Shown in pieces: positions 23,601-35,650 of a stretch of DNA of 64,000 nucleotides. The translations under genes and the position numbers were made by a program. The stretch is from assembly GCA_910589415.1 (NCBI GenBank), contig OU342632.1, forward strand, positions 36,655,637-36,719,636. The letters run 5' to 3'. The notes beneath the pieces are model-generated. The model had not been told where the DNA came from. It was given only the letters and a program-made list of their open reading frames with translations, and did not search any database. Source of the stretch: Malachius bipustulatus. Lineage: Eukaryota; Arthropoda; Insecta; Coleoptera; Melyridae. Position 1 is the first letter of the stretch. Every line of letters begins with the position of its first letter.

Positions 23601-26600
23601 ACCTTTCGTGTTCTAGCATTTTTCTCGTCAAGGACTCCTTTTTCTTGTCTCTTCGCAATGTCATGTTCTTTTCCAAATCGTCCCTTTCTTGCTGGTGCCT
23701 TAACGTGAGTATATTCTGGTCGTCTCTTTTTCTTTTCGCTTGCATCTCTCTTTCGAACCGACTGGTCAGTCTCTCCAATTCTTTTTCCCATTCGTCCTGA
23801 AGGAAAATAATAACTTTGCTATTATCTGGAAATAATATTTAATATTAATAAACGCGAAACGTTACCCTAATTTCGTCCCGAATTCTTTTTTCTTCCTCTT
23901 CTCTCTGCCGGGCGAATTTTCTGTACAAGTCATCTTCTTCTTTCCGATGCCGCATTTCGAGTCTTTTCTGCTCATCTCGGTCCTGGGGTAGAAAAAAAAA
24001 GAATAAAGAAATGTAGATTTGTAAAGGAGAAAAGGAGAGGTGTTTTAATAATAGAAGTTTCTTAGATTTGAATGTGTTATTTTATTTGTTGTTTGAGTAA
24101 CAAGCAAAACCGAAGGTCACACATTGGTAAAAATGAATTATTCGCCCACCTGTCATCTTTTGTAATAGTTATAGATGAATGTGTGGGACAATTCGGGCTT
24201 AGGCGTGATATGTCAAGACTTCATTATTTTACACACTCAAGTTTATGAAACAGCATAAAAGTTTTATTGATTCCTACCTACTTTATCTATTTCTGTAGAA
24301 TATGAAGAGGTTCTAAGTTATTATAAGTAAATAAGGAGTAGAGCTTTCAGAATATGTTAAATTCGCTATTTCAGTTTAAATTGTTTTAGGAAACATGACC
24401 AATATCGCGAAATTCTGGTAACTTGACCACTGACATATCACAGCTAACTCAGTTGGAGCATTTTTGGACATGAGCCGTTCTTGAAAGAAAGAACTGTTGT
24501 TGTTGACAACAGTTCTACTTAAAACACCCACTTTGTTCAGGATCATGCAAAGAAAAAATTCGTGCAAGTACCGCGCATACTATGGCAGGACCTGTTTAAT
24601 TTTTCTGGATCTCTCATCTGTATACCTCTTATATACGAGTATAGGTAAAAATAGTAAGAAAAGTGGGCGTCAGCCTAAGATTGAATGATTCACAGAGTCA
24701 CACCATATTCGGTTCCGGTGATACACAGTAATTCCAAACGTGCAGACCAATTTACTCGCAGTCTACGGCCTTAGCTCCCCGAAAGGCAACGACTTTGCTA
24801 AGGTCCGTACTCTGGAGTGTACAATCATAACAGATCGTGACGTGCCCGTGGTTATTTAACGTCATATAGCAGTATTTCCTTAGCAGGTCATGGTTACAAT
24901 AGCAAGGTGTTCGTGGGACTAGCTTGCATAACCCCAGCGTCTCGAGTATAACTGGAATTGGTTGGTTGGAAGCCGGCACCGCATTCAGTCGATCTGGGCA
25001 GTGGTTCCGCAGCTTCGTACCAAATATCAATTATGCAGATTGTTGGGCTTTTGCGTAATAGTTTCACATTCCGATCGCACATGTATTGTGACCACAGTCT
25101 CACCAACACCAACGTGACGCAATAAACGTACTTCGTCAACAAATCTCTGACAATTTCTTTTTACACAATTGGTTCCACGGGTTCTAGCGTGATCACAATC
25201 ACTTTAATTATAACCAGAACAGATTTATCATTTTCAAATATCCCATTCACAAACGCACCTATTCATTATAGTGGCGAAGTAGCGGATTCAAAATTTTGGT
25301 AGGCGGGTACCTGCTTTTCATAAGTGCACGGGTTCCTATTTGCTAATTTATTGTAACTATCATCTACGAATATCAAATTGTAGACAAATCTAACAGTTTC
25401 TTATTATTTAAAAGTACGAATATATTCATAAAATAACTAAGGTACTTAGTGGGTTCTTATTATAAATTATAGGTACCGGTGAAGAATTTTTTATTCAATG
25501 GCTATATGCTATCGAAAATTAGTTTTTTTCTTGGAATTTTTATAGTTTTATAATGTCCAAAATAATTATATTCTCCTGTCTCTCCTTGAGAATTTTTCTC
25601 TACAGCTCTCATATTCTTCCTCAAATGGTAGGTGCATATCGTTATTTTTGCAGATATTTCGCGAAAATACAAAAAAGTAACACTGTCAAATAAGGCAAAC
25701 ATATAGAATTTATTTTTTTTTATTTTTACAGTACATACTTTTTACTCGACATTGGGGGTTGTTCGGTTTGTTATATTAAGCGAAACATTCGCAGCAGAGA
25801 ATGAACGAAAATTTCTAAGAATGCATGAGAGCTAGAATCGGATTTGAAGTGAACATTTTGTCATCTCCTCTCATTGAGGATTTTTTTCTACAGCTCGCAT
25901 TCCTTAAAAAAAAGTTTTCTAATTATTTGCAGAAATTGAAGAAACTCCACACAATAATAATTTAAACTCGAATTTGACATTTCTTGTGAATTTGGTACCT
26001 CTTATTGTAATTTTGGCTTTTTTTTCATTTTGGTACCGCATTGACATTTTATGTGTAGGGACGTATAGGTACCTACCTCTGTTTCAAGGTTTCTTGGCAA
26101 ATTGCAACATTACACTTAGTTACAGCCTATAGCCAAAACTTTAACCAATTTCATAAAAATTTCATTTCATTCGTGTGGTAGAAATTAGAAGAAATTTTGA
26201 ACCAACTTTGTAGAAATATTTTGGAATGCTGACCAATCTCAAGCCTCAATCCTCATGCTCAATGCTTGAATGGTACCGGGTCTTTTGAAAAAACCCTTTT
26301 TTCAAAGTTTAAAGATACAAATAGCTGACATTTTCTTATTACCGCTTATAAGAAGAATGGCGTTCAATTCCTCAAGAAAATATTCGTGGGCTTATTGGGA
26401 GTATGCTCGAGGAGGAAATTTCCGACATCGACAAGATTTATTGATCCGATATCTATTCAAGGGCGGCCATTTTTAAATTAAGTTTCATTTCTCGATTTTT
26501 TGCAATTAAGTTCCGTTAACTCTAAATATTTATACGAAGACGAAGAAGCGCGACATCAGTTTTATTTTTTTAAATTCCGAGCTTAAACTAAAATTTCGTA

Positions 26601-29600
26601 CTTTTTAAACTATAATAATTTCGCCTTAAAACTTGCAGTTCCGACTTAAAACTAAGAATTTCGACTTAAAACTCGGAAATTTCCTCGCCTATAGCACCAT
26701 ATGTGATTAATAGCAAAAAATGTTACGCATTTTTTGTCGCTGAATACAAATTTACAATAAAAAAATTGAGGTTGATTTAAAATGTCAAAGTCTTGCTTAT
26801 TTTTCGATATTGAAATATTTTAGGTTATAAGAATCACCCGGTATATCTTTTTTGGCCGAATTGCGGAAATTTGTAGGTAAAGTTGGGGTAGGTTCTGGGT
26901 CGATTTTACTTCACGGCCGCTTTTGTTTCACCGCCGCTTTTACCGTGGCGTATAGAAATGAAGTTTTCTCCAGTGACGTAGAAACAACCGTGAAAGTAAA
27001 AGCGGCCGAAAAAGTTTTATTTTTAAGAACGGTATTAAATCCGTGAGACCAATTTTTCTTTCTAACAGTCGCCAACATTTTTTTTTTCAGTCGAATCTTT
27101 TTTCTCGAAGCAATCATAAAGGCCCTCAAAATACTCCGCAAAACCATTAACAACAGTCTCCGGATTAGTATACACCGTATCACCTAGTTTCATAGAAGGC
27201 GGGATTCGGGATTGCTGCCTTTTTTCTCTAATGAACGCCCAAAACTGAGTTGGATCATCCTTAAGAGCACTTTGTACTTGCTCAAGATGTATTGCGAATG
27301 AATCGGTAATCTGCTTTTTCACAACCGCCCGAATATCCCGAAAAAGTTCATAATAAGTCTGACGAGAAGCCTGATCATTGCCTTTCTTGTATCGAACATG
27401 ATAATAATTTTTCAAGCGAATGTTGCGTATGATATCGATAGTTTCATTCTTTCCTCCTGCATATTGAAATTATTTGGGTGTTTATTAGTTTCAATAGACT
27501 AACGATGTAAACGGGTGCAGTGTGAAGTAGTGGACAGCGATTTTCGTTTCTTCAAAGCAAATGGCATAACGATCCTGAAGTGGTTCCGATGTTTGTATAC
27601 GAATACATCGGAACTAAACACAACATCAACACTCACGTGACCGAACATAAGAGAAACTGATGGCGGCTGGGCCGGATAGACAAGTCACGAGATAAGTCAG
27701 CTGTCGCGAAGTACGCGGTGTTTCAGGAATTCAGGATTACCATGCCATTTGCTTTGAAGAAACGAAAGTCCTATCCACTACTTCACACTATTTATATCGT
27801 GATGCTATTGAAATTTATAAACATCCAAGAATGAACCTACGGAGGATTTGGTATCCGGCGTTACATCTGACTCAAATAAGTCATCGTCTGACTGAGGAAT
27901 CTATGACATCATCGGAGAGACCGGCCGCTGCTCTACGGTGGGGATAGCTAGTAGAGGGGGTATGACGTCACCAGACCATCACCTTATAAATAGGAGCGCT
28001 CTTCCAAACTGTCAAGTCAGTAGTCAGTGTACACGTAACCGCCGATGATGTCTGTTCGGAGAAAATTTCCATGGACCACGGCAAAATTGCCCGAAATCAA
28101 TTACGATTATATCATTAAAAAGCAGCATACAAAGACTTGCTATCAAATACCTGACTATCGAAGATTACAATTGGCATAAAATAAATTATATAATAATTTT
28201 TCTATACCTTTTCTATAAACGACCCCAGAAATCAGTTCGTTAACTTAATGGGCTTTTATAATAGTCACTGTAATATGTCTATTAAATTAAATCTATTAAA
28301 TCTGTCTATTATAATTAAGCTTTTTTCTCAGAAATTTCCTTCTTTGAGGTTACAAAATGATTACATCGAGGATTACATTAACCATATTTTGGCAATTGAA
28401 TGGAGTATCAAAAAATGGGAAAAAATAGGTGAAGCCATTAAAAAAAATAATGCTGATGACGTCACCACTTTTTCGCGCATCACCCTGTATACCCGAATAT
28501 TATGTCAAAAGTTGAGCAACTTAAAAACAATATCGACCTGTTTTATCGAATTTATTCCTTACTTTATGCCGCTCACTGTATAACACCTTGTGGGTTTTCC
28601 ACCATCTTGATTTTATAGGGTGAGTTAGTTTTTTAACTTTACACAGCTTATTATTTTGGAAAATGGAAATTTGACTAAAAGTGAAAAAAGACTTATTTCA
28701 ACATTTTTGGTAGGTATACAAGTCAGTAGGTATTCCTTACGCTCAGTATGGCTATTTTCAAAAATGAAATTAAAAAACTTTCCCCCTCTTCCTAATCAAG
28801 TTGGCGGAAAACGCACAACTATTACATGTCGAAAACTTGGTGGGAATTTGATGTTTTACAGTCTTCTAACAACCCCCAAAATTTCAGATTATTTCGGAAA
28901 ATGCTTAGGTACGTTGGAGATTGACCTTTCAATTTGTTGTTTGTTGTGATTTTCGCTTCGAGTCCATCGACTCCGCAAGGAGAAAAATATCAACGATAGG
29001 GAAAATTTGTTCCATCACGAATTATGTAAAAAGTGGTACCTACACTACACAACTCAAACTTTCCAAGAAATCAGACGCCTTTCGAGAAATTCGGAGACAA
29101 TTTTCTTTATCCCCATTGCACCTAGAAAAAATTTAATAAAAAACTAACTCACGCGAAATCAAGATGCTGGCGGAAAACGCACAAGGAGGTTGGAAGTCGA
29201 AAATTTTTGGAAATTTCATCATTTTATTGTTTTTATCTAAGAACCATTTAAATTTCAGCTTGTTCCGGCCAATTACAATCTCTAATATTGATTTCAATAT
29301 AGGTACCTACGATATTTTACATATTTTTGATATTAATCATAAGGTGAAAAAGTTGCTGAAAATTTATCTCCTACCTTCTATAAAGGAATGTTTCATTCAA
29401 GTACCTACTTGATAATTTAAAGTTATAGTACCCAACATTCTCAGCACCAGTATCAGTAGATTATTAAAGATAAACACGTGTGAAGTCCGAATTTCGCATA
29501 ACTTTCTACTGTAATAAATTTGATAGGTACTGGTACTAGTACCAATAATGTGGTTGGTACCTACTTCACACTTCACCACAGGTGCGTAGGTACGCTTACA

Positions 29601-32600
29601 AAGACGTAGTGGTTAAGTAATAAAACTAATCCTAAAAACAAACTTGAAAGTCAGGTTGATGATCGTCGGCACAGTTATAGGCAAATAATGAGTACCTAAC
29701 GTACTACCTATGGATGGGTGTATACGGTACCATCAAAGTAAATTATTATGAATGGCCAGCGCGTTTCTTTGATTGTACTATTATAATTTATTATACTATT
29801 AAATTTAGAAGTACATTTTTTTTGGTTCTTCGTCATTCTTCTGTATACAAGAGATTACGGGTGGTTCTTTATTATACCTATTATGAGCGTCGTGGGTAAG
29901 TAAAGAAAGACATGATGTAAGATTCCTCAAAGTCCTTTTTGGCTTTCTGATTTCACCTAATCAGATTAGAGATTAGAGATAATATAAACTTGGTACCAAC
30001 AACACCGACATCGTTGAAAATACTATTAATGTGTTATTTATTTGATTCGACTTTTAATTTAACTCGTTTGAAAAAGTACCTACCTACTCACGAGCTTATA
30101 ATAATTATTATTTCAAACCGGACACCTGCTGCGAACATACGTAGATCGTAAAATAGAAACCATCCAAATACGGTCGTAATATATCGAAAGTGAAGGTAGA
30201 TATCATTCTGAATTTATCAAGTAAACGATTATAAATCTAATAGGAATTTAAACCGTGCACTGTAACTGTAACTAACTGGACTGGAGCTAAGCCGGCGGAA
30301 TGTTTTTGCGGGCAATAAAATTTGAATTTTACCGAAGGAATACCGAATAATAAAACAATGCATGCATAACTCGAATTAGGGTACTAATTATAATTACTTT
30401 GGGAAAGCAATGCGGTGTCTTAACAGCTATAACAGAAGTCCATCATAGAGAAATCTATTAAGCTGCGCTGCAGTTAACAACTGTTAAATCTATGTGGAAC
30501 GTAAAAGTAAAATCTTTATAGAACTGCTTTCGAGGCGAGCATTAGAGGTTCATGTCCTCGGTATTTCGTTATATACGGAGATGATTATTTTTATTGACTT
30601 GAAAAATTGCACTGGTGCTGGTAGTCATTCATAATATGCAATCGTGCGAAAAGCGACGAGACTTGATTTGCGCGTAAAACTATCGCCGACACCAAACGAG
30701 AAGGATATTTTTATTCATTAGATGGATACTTAATAAATATTTTTGCATACAAATTTACGGAATTAATTAAATACGTTAATAAGAGTTAATTGGCATCTTT
30801 TCGACGATAGTGACATAACGGTCATATTTTATGGACATCAAGTCGAACACATCTTATAAAAAAAACCCATTCAGATATATTGAATCGTCGCATGTAAAAT
30901 TAGAATCTTAAAAAAAACTATGAAAATATTTGGAGGTTTTCTCCTTGTTATGTTACCTCTGGCGGCTTCCAAATATTCGAAATATTGGACGATTTTCTTA
31001 TAGACCTCGATTTTTTTATCTCTCGCATAGATGTAAAATAAACAACGATAAACCGACGAAACTTTTAGATAATTCTCTTCATATTAATTTTTTACCGGTA
31101 TTCTCTTTTAAGTTACGTTAAAAAAGTCCATTCTTTTTTTGGCACCATCAAATAATAGCACCATCAAGGATCTTAATCCAAGCAACCTCTATTAAAATGG
31201 AGTTTTATAATGTTCGCGAGTTTGAATATAATAAACGACTTTGATTATTTGTTAAATTTGACGTTTGAATAAGCAGAATTAAAGGTCCACTAATCCGAAC
31301 TCCTCCTCTGATTGGCTGATTTGCATTAGTATGAGTTAACGTTAAGAGTTAAGTCACCGAATATTTTGATAAGCTGTTTTTGTTTTTCACCCTATATGTT
31401 TTTTGGTCTCTGAATAGGAATTTGAAGTTTGCAGGTAAAAATTTGGACTGGAATTTGCTTTTTTGGCATGTTTTGGCCTAAATCTCAGAAAAAAAGCTGT
31501 TTTTCCACAAGCCCATTCGATAAAAAATTAAAGGAGACAAAATTTCCTACATTTCTCATAAATACCTTACGGTTTTTTTTTTGAAGACTTGGAAGTTCCG
31601 CCAGTAGAGCGCGCAAAAAAAAGTTCCTAAATCTAGTGACAAAGGGACAAAACGTGCAAAAAAAAGTTCCGGCCCAAATTTTGTTAGCAAACTTGAAATT
31701 CGTGTTCAGCGGCCCATAAACATACAGGGTGAGAAAATCAAGACTATAGCAAAACTTTCCGTAACCCCAGACAATGGGAATGTTTTTTTTTGTGCGCTCT
31801 CACTGGCGGAATGGTTAGTCTTCCAAAAAAATCTATTTATGAGAAATGCACGAAATTTTGTCCACTTTAATTTTGTAAAGCATGGACTCGTCGAAAAAAC
31901 GTCTTCATTCGACCAAAAACTTAAAAAAAGTTAAAAAAATTGAACAAAAAGTGTAAAAAAAATTCCGGGCTAAATTTTTACCCGTAAATTTCAAATTTGT
32001 GTCCAGCGACCCAAATAACATAGAGGGTGAGAAAATAAAAAGTATAGTAGAACTTGTCTCTGAGAATTCTAATTTATGACTAGCCTATGACGAAATGAGC
32101 AGACTTCCCACTTCTGTTAAATTTGTCGAATAAATCCTGTGAAGATATACCCATTCCTATAGTAGGCGCCGACCCCATGCCTCTTTTTTTTTATAAATTA
32201 TTATTTAGTTTTCACGTCTTAGGCACTATTGATTAGCCCTCAATTCCTGAGATATCGTCGAAAAACTGTTTTTTTTTTTGACACCTGTATCGCGAAAATG
32301 GTGGGTTTGCGGACCCATATTAACAATAACTTTTTTTCTCAGAACGCGCCAAGGAACCACACCTTTCATTTCCCGCCACATGATTTGAAACACCCTGTAA
32401 GTAAGTATACCTACTATACACCTGTGGGAAAAAGCTATGACACACATATGCCCATTTTCTTACCAAATTAACAAAATTTTTGAGTCTTCTAAAGGGTGTT
32501 TACTGTAAGGTTGGCCAAACTTCACAGGCTGATTCTTCAGACTAAAATAATGAAAAAAATTTATATACAGGGGTGTCCGGAAACACTTCTTAAGACTCTA

Positions 32601-33871
32601 AAAATTTTTTTCATTTAAAAAATTTATGAAACGATAAAAATAATAACGGAACAACCTTACAGTAAACATATAACCATATAACATATAAATATACAGTAAA
32701 CCTTACAGAAGTATATAAGAATGATTAGTAACCATTCATTATTAGTAATCATAGCCTCCGTTATTATTTTTTTCGTCGCATAAATGTTTAAAATGAAATT
32801 CTTGAAACTTTGAAGGCGTATTATGAAGTGTTTCCGGACACCCCTGTAAATAATTTTTTTTCATTATTTTATAGTCTGAAGAATTAGCCTGTGAAGTTTG
32901 GCCAACCTTACAGTAAACACCCTGTATATAGAAATCCCCATTAAAATTATTAAAATTGAAAGGTCAAATAACACTCACCAGGTAGCAATCGATGGGTTTT
33001 TCTCTATGCATCCGATAAGCCTTTTGGAGCTCGGTTTGCTTGAGGGCGTGGGCTATGTGAAGGGCACTGGCGTCGAATCTGCCGTACTGGTAGCTCGGGG
33101 AGTCACCGTGGTGTCCCCCCGGGTAGGGGGCGTTTAATGGGGAACCATGTCGTTCCCCATATACAGGGCTGGATTGCTGGTAGGAGCCGTTCACTTGCGT
33201 GCGCGAATTTGGGGCTGTAAGTTCAAGCTGAGTTAGATTAATTATTATCGTAAAAACATCAAAAAGGAAAATTGGCGAAGATTGACTACTAAAGAGGTTT
33301 TAGAACTGCTAAAACATATTACTTGGACATGGAACACAGTAGTAATGCAATAGGTATGTAATTATTATCGGGTTGTTATGATGGATGCTAGTTTGATCAA
33401 TACACCGGACCTGGTGCCAAGGAGATAGGATTATAAATAAGTCATAGTTGCATATAAAGATGAAGCCGAGTGAAAGAGCTTTTCTGGTGAAAAAAATCCA
33501 TAAAAAATCCACTTACATTCCACATCTCTACCAGGAACCCTGATCTGCTCGTTGACGAAATTCGAACTCTTGGGTACGTTTAACGCGGATCTGATCACGA
33601 CACTGCTCCCGTCGAGGTGTCCCGGTCCTATTTTGGGCACGTGACTACTGCAGTACACCTCCTTGTCCTCCTGCCGGTGCTGATTGTTGTAGTAGGTCTT
33701 GAGGGTGAGCTTGGTACCGCACACCGCGCACTTGAAGCACCCGCTGTGGAAGAAGCTCAGGTCCTTCAGCGGGCCCACCCGGTCCACCTGGTACACCGTC
33801 TCGCCGCATCGCAGGCAGGTCGATTCGTAGAAGTTGGGCCGGTACATCGCTTTGTAAGAGTTCTGGATCAT
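20624..33871 (-). CDS. hil: Hillarin (LIM, coiled coil, transglutaminase-like)
   Basis: Eleven coding exons on the - strand: 33871-33517, 33214-32979, 23982-23866, 23796-23603, 22944-22621, 22533-22390, 22332-22114, 22056-21848, 21421-21291, 21231-20974 and 20920-20624; 827 aa, all junctions in frame. The LIM domain is C19-x2-C22-x19-H42-x2-C45-x2-C48-x2-C51-x22-C74-x2-H77. A charged coiled coil follows (about 198-300), then a transglutaminase-like domain (about 400-530) and beta-rich C-terminal repeats. This architecture is that of hillarin/LTD-1, KY-related cytoskeletal proteins at the cortex and cleavage furrow. At the expected Cys-His-Asp triad I read Thr445, Ser489 and Gln503, so it is probably a pseudoenzyme. 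Met9 (33847) may be the real start. Intron 2 is 9 kb and repeat-rich. Confidence 0.95.
21599..21800. repeat. Transposon end fragments in a hillarin intron
   Basis: CAGTGGAGTCTCGTTAATAC at about 21599 resembles the terminus of pogo/Tigger elements. CAGGTGTCTGGTAAGTACC at about 21765 matches the end of the 42179-43144 palindrome. Each has only one end, so both are truncated. Confidence 0.45.
24752..25142 (-). other. GC-richer, cysteine-rich ORF island in hillarin intron 2
   Basis: Two overlapping open frames on the - strand. Frame one runs from 25142 with a hydrophobic start (TKYVYCVTLVLVRLW). Frame two runs to 24752 with a cysteine-rich tail (CYCNHDLLRKYCY, TICYDCT). Base composition is clearly less AT-rich than the surrounding intron. 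Neither frame starts convincingly with ATG across the whole region, so it looks like a frameshifted or spliced remnant. No family recognised. Confidence 0.3.
27062..27450 (-). mobile_element. Non-LTR retrotransposon fragment (endonuclease-RT linker)
   Basis: A 117-aa frame reading KNYYHVRYKKGNDQ, then FWAFIREKRQQSRIPPSMKL and AEYFEGLYD matches the region between endonuclease and reverse transcriptase in jockey-like LINE ORF2. Both ends are lost. Antisense to nothing, same strand as hillarin, inside its intron 2. Confidence 0.75.
27519..27789. mobile_element. 270-bp MITE with GTGTGAAGTAGTGGA termini
   Basis: Inverted arms of about 58 bp, 27520-27578 and 27731-27788, each beginning GTGTGAAGTAGTGGA, with a spacer of about 150 bp that has its own small dyad near 27590-27610. 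No ORF. Target duplication not resolved. Confidence 0.7.
28616..29155. repeat. Degenerate repeat region with inverted and direct repeats
   Basis: GAGTTAGTTTTTTAA near 28622 is inverted near 29137-29151. GGCGGAAAACGCACAA occurs twice in direct orientation (about 28802 and 29169). Probably an old element of the CAGGGTG group that has lost its ends. Confidence 0.35.
31380..32060. mobile_element. Degenerate palindromic element in hillarin intron 2
   Basis: Arms near 31520-31650 and 31760-31890 are inverted copies containing TTTCTCATAAATA and CATTCCGCCAGT-type words. ACAGGGTGAGAAAATCAAG (about 31721) and a diverged copy AGAGGGTGAGAAAATAAAAA (about 32022) are in direct orientation. Old member of the CAGGGTG group; exact limits unclear. 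Confidence 0.45.
32492..32924. mobile_element. Concentric palindrome, two shells
   Basis: Outer ends AGGGTGTTTACTGTAAGG (32493) and its complement with CACCCTG (32918-32924). Inner ends CAGGGGTGTCCGGAAACAC (32568) and its complement (32839-32846). Centres are 32708 and 32707. About 75 bp of outer arm lies on each side and is nearly identical. Not coding. Both shells end in the motif shared by all palindromes of the window. Confidence 0.8.
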
Positions 33872-33941
33872 TTTTAGTGGTGGAAGCTCAGCTGGTCGGT
33901 CTCCAGTTGGTGGCAGTGTTTGTCATGGTTCTGGGAGTGTA
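33872..33941 (-). other. hil: Probable 5' UTR part of hillarin coding exon 1
   Basis: A polypyrimidine-containing TCATTCCAG lies just upstream on the - strand (about 33942), a good acceptor, so the exon with the hillarin start probably begins at 33941. The upstream segment is stopped in the frame of Met1. A further 5' exon must exist; 50547-50765 is a candidate. Confidence 0.5.
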
Positions 33942-34199
33942 CTGGAATGATAAAAAATCCACAATGGAATAATGTTCTTATGTTTATTTGAAATTAGTTT
34001 AAATTTGACAGTAAGACAATGTCAAATTTCAATTTTTTTGCACCCTCCCCCCTCTCCGTCTCATTTTTCACTGCCTCGTGTACAATTTTGGTCTGGTTTG
34101 CTATAAAAGACGAATTAGATAAATTCAATCGTGTTAATTTTACTTGGGGGCCTGCGAGCATGGATGTCATCTCTGATGGGTTTGCGCAGTTGGTCAAGT

Positions 34200-35650
34200 A
34201 GTGCCTTTCTTGTGGTAACTTTTGTTTTGTTAACTAAATATTTCAGCCTTCTAAATAAATGGAAGGAAGAAGTTAAATTTCTAGAAGTAACACTTCTTGA
34301 CAAAAAACTACTGTGGAACCAGCACTTGAATAAAATAGTAAGTAAAACCACAACCGTAGTCATGGTGCGCAGAAGAATGGAGAGCAGAACATGGGGTTGC
34401 GACCCATCTATTCTGTGCTGGAGGTACACCATGCTAGTGAGACTCATCCTTACATATGGAACAGTTGCCTTGATACAAAAGGACGAAGCTAGTAACAGCA
34501 AGGAAACCATTCGAGAAGATTCAGAGGCTTGTCTATCTTTGCATCACAGGAGCAATGGGGATTTGTCCAACTGCGGTTGAAAGTAATCTTTGATCTGACA
34601 CCACAAAATTTGGTGATCAAGAGAAGAGACGGAGAAGCTCTCCTAAGAATGCCAACAGCAGGAATCAGAAGTGGAAAACGAGTCATCGAGAGCCAATCCT
34701 TAAGTGGCTGCGAGAGGCTTTTGACACTGCCAAAAGACAGAACAGAAAATAAGAAGTTCAGTTTCGAAAGGAACTTCATCACGGAACTGTCTACTGAAGA
34801 GGAATGGAGCAACACTTCTAACTGCACTCTCAACGAAGGTACGATTAAATGGTACACAGACGTCTCTCAGGCCTCGGGGAATCGGGGCATGAGTCTATGG
34901 GCCGCGCACCAAGTACTCCAAACCCATGGACATCCCCAACTATAGTTCATGTGGAACTACATGCAATGGTATCCAAATAAACCTCCACAGAACTACGAAA
35001 ACAGAGAAATTGACGGATAGTCAAACAACCATAAAGACGCTGAACAATCGACCATCAGCTCCAAAATTGCTTGGGAGTGCCTAGAAAAATTCAACAAATT
35101 GGACAAGAAAAATATAATTCACTTCAATAAATGGAGCAGGTCATACTGGAATTGAGGGAAATGAAAAGGACTCGTTGGCAATAAAAGGACCATCAACATT
35201 CTTCATGGGACCAGAACCATTCTGTGGCTCCGAAGACACATTTTTCAAGGCAGAACTCCGAAAGGAAGAAGAAAAACTGAGAGAAATCCATTGGAGGAAC
35301 CTCTCAGTGTTGAGACAAGTTAAAGAATTCTCGGGAACAACCGAAAGAGGTCGAATATACTTCTCAGGAAGGAGCTTCTCAGAACACTGAAGGCAGGAAC
35401 ATCTAAGAAGTTAGGCATAGAAGAGAAGTCTGCAGATTTTGCAGAAAGGGAGACAAGACACCTGGTCACCTGCTGTTCTGGGACGCGTTGGAACTCAAAA
35501 TAAGAAACACTTTGAGTCAACACCAGCTGGAGGAAAGAAGGGGATCTACCCACTTTGATTCCTTCAAAATCATAAGTTTTTTAAGGAAACGGACTTGGAG
35601 AGGGTGCTTCATTAATGGGATTACATACCAGGGGAATGCATTTTTTGGGG
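34200..35650 (+). mobile_element. Non-LTR retrotransposon fragment (RT C-terminus, RNase H, zinc knuckle)
   Basis: Degenerate frames in one direction: EVKFLEVTLLDKKLLWNQHL and RTWGCDPSILCWRYTM (RT thumb), then IKWYTDVSQASGNRG (RNase H start, the family reading D-G/S-x) and GDKTPGHLLFWDALEL near the end (Cys/His knuckle region). The order is that of I/R1-type ORF2. Several stops and frameshifts make it a pseudogene. 5' truncated. Confidence 0.8.

Larger units (their letters stand above)
23983..32978 (-). other. Intron 2 of hillarin (9 kb)
   Basis: Bounded by a GTGAGT donor (32978 side) and a polypyrimidine-AG acceptor (23983 side). It contains a LINE fragment, a small MITE, two or three palindromic elements and a GC-richer ORF island (24752-25142), all listed separately. 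The stretches 25150-27000 and 29250-31380 are AT-rich with no feature I can name. Confidence 0.7.

Noticed and set aside
34131..34857. Overlapping ORFs of 120-150 aa on both strands taken as a host gene
   Set aside because: The + frame is the RT end of a LINE; the - frames are its shadow.
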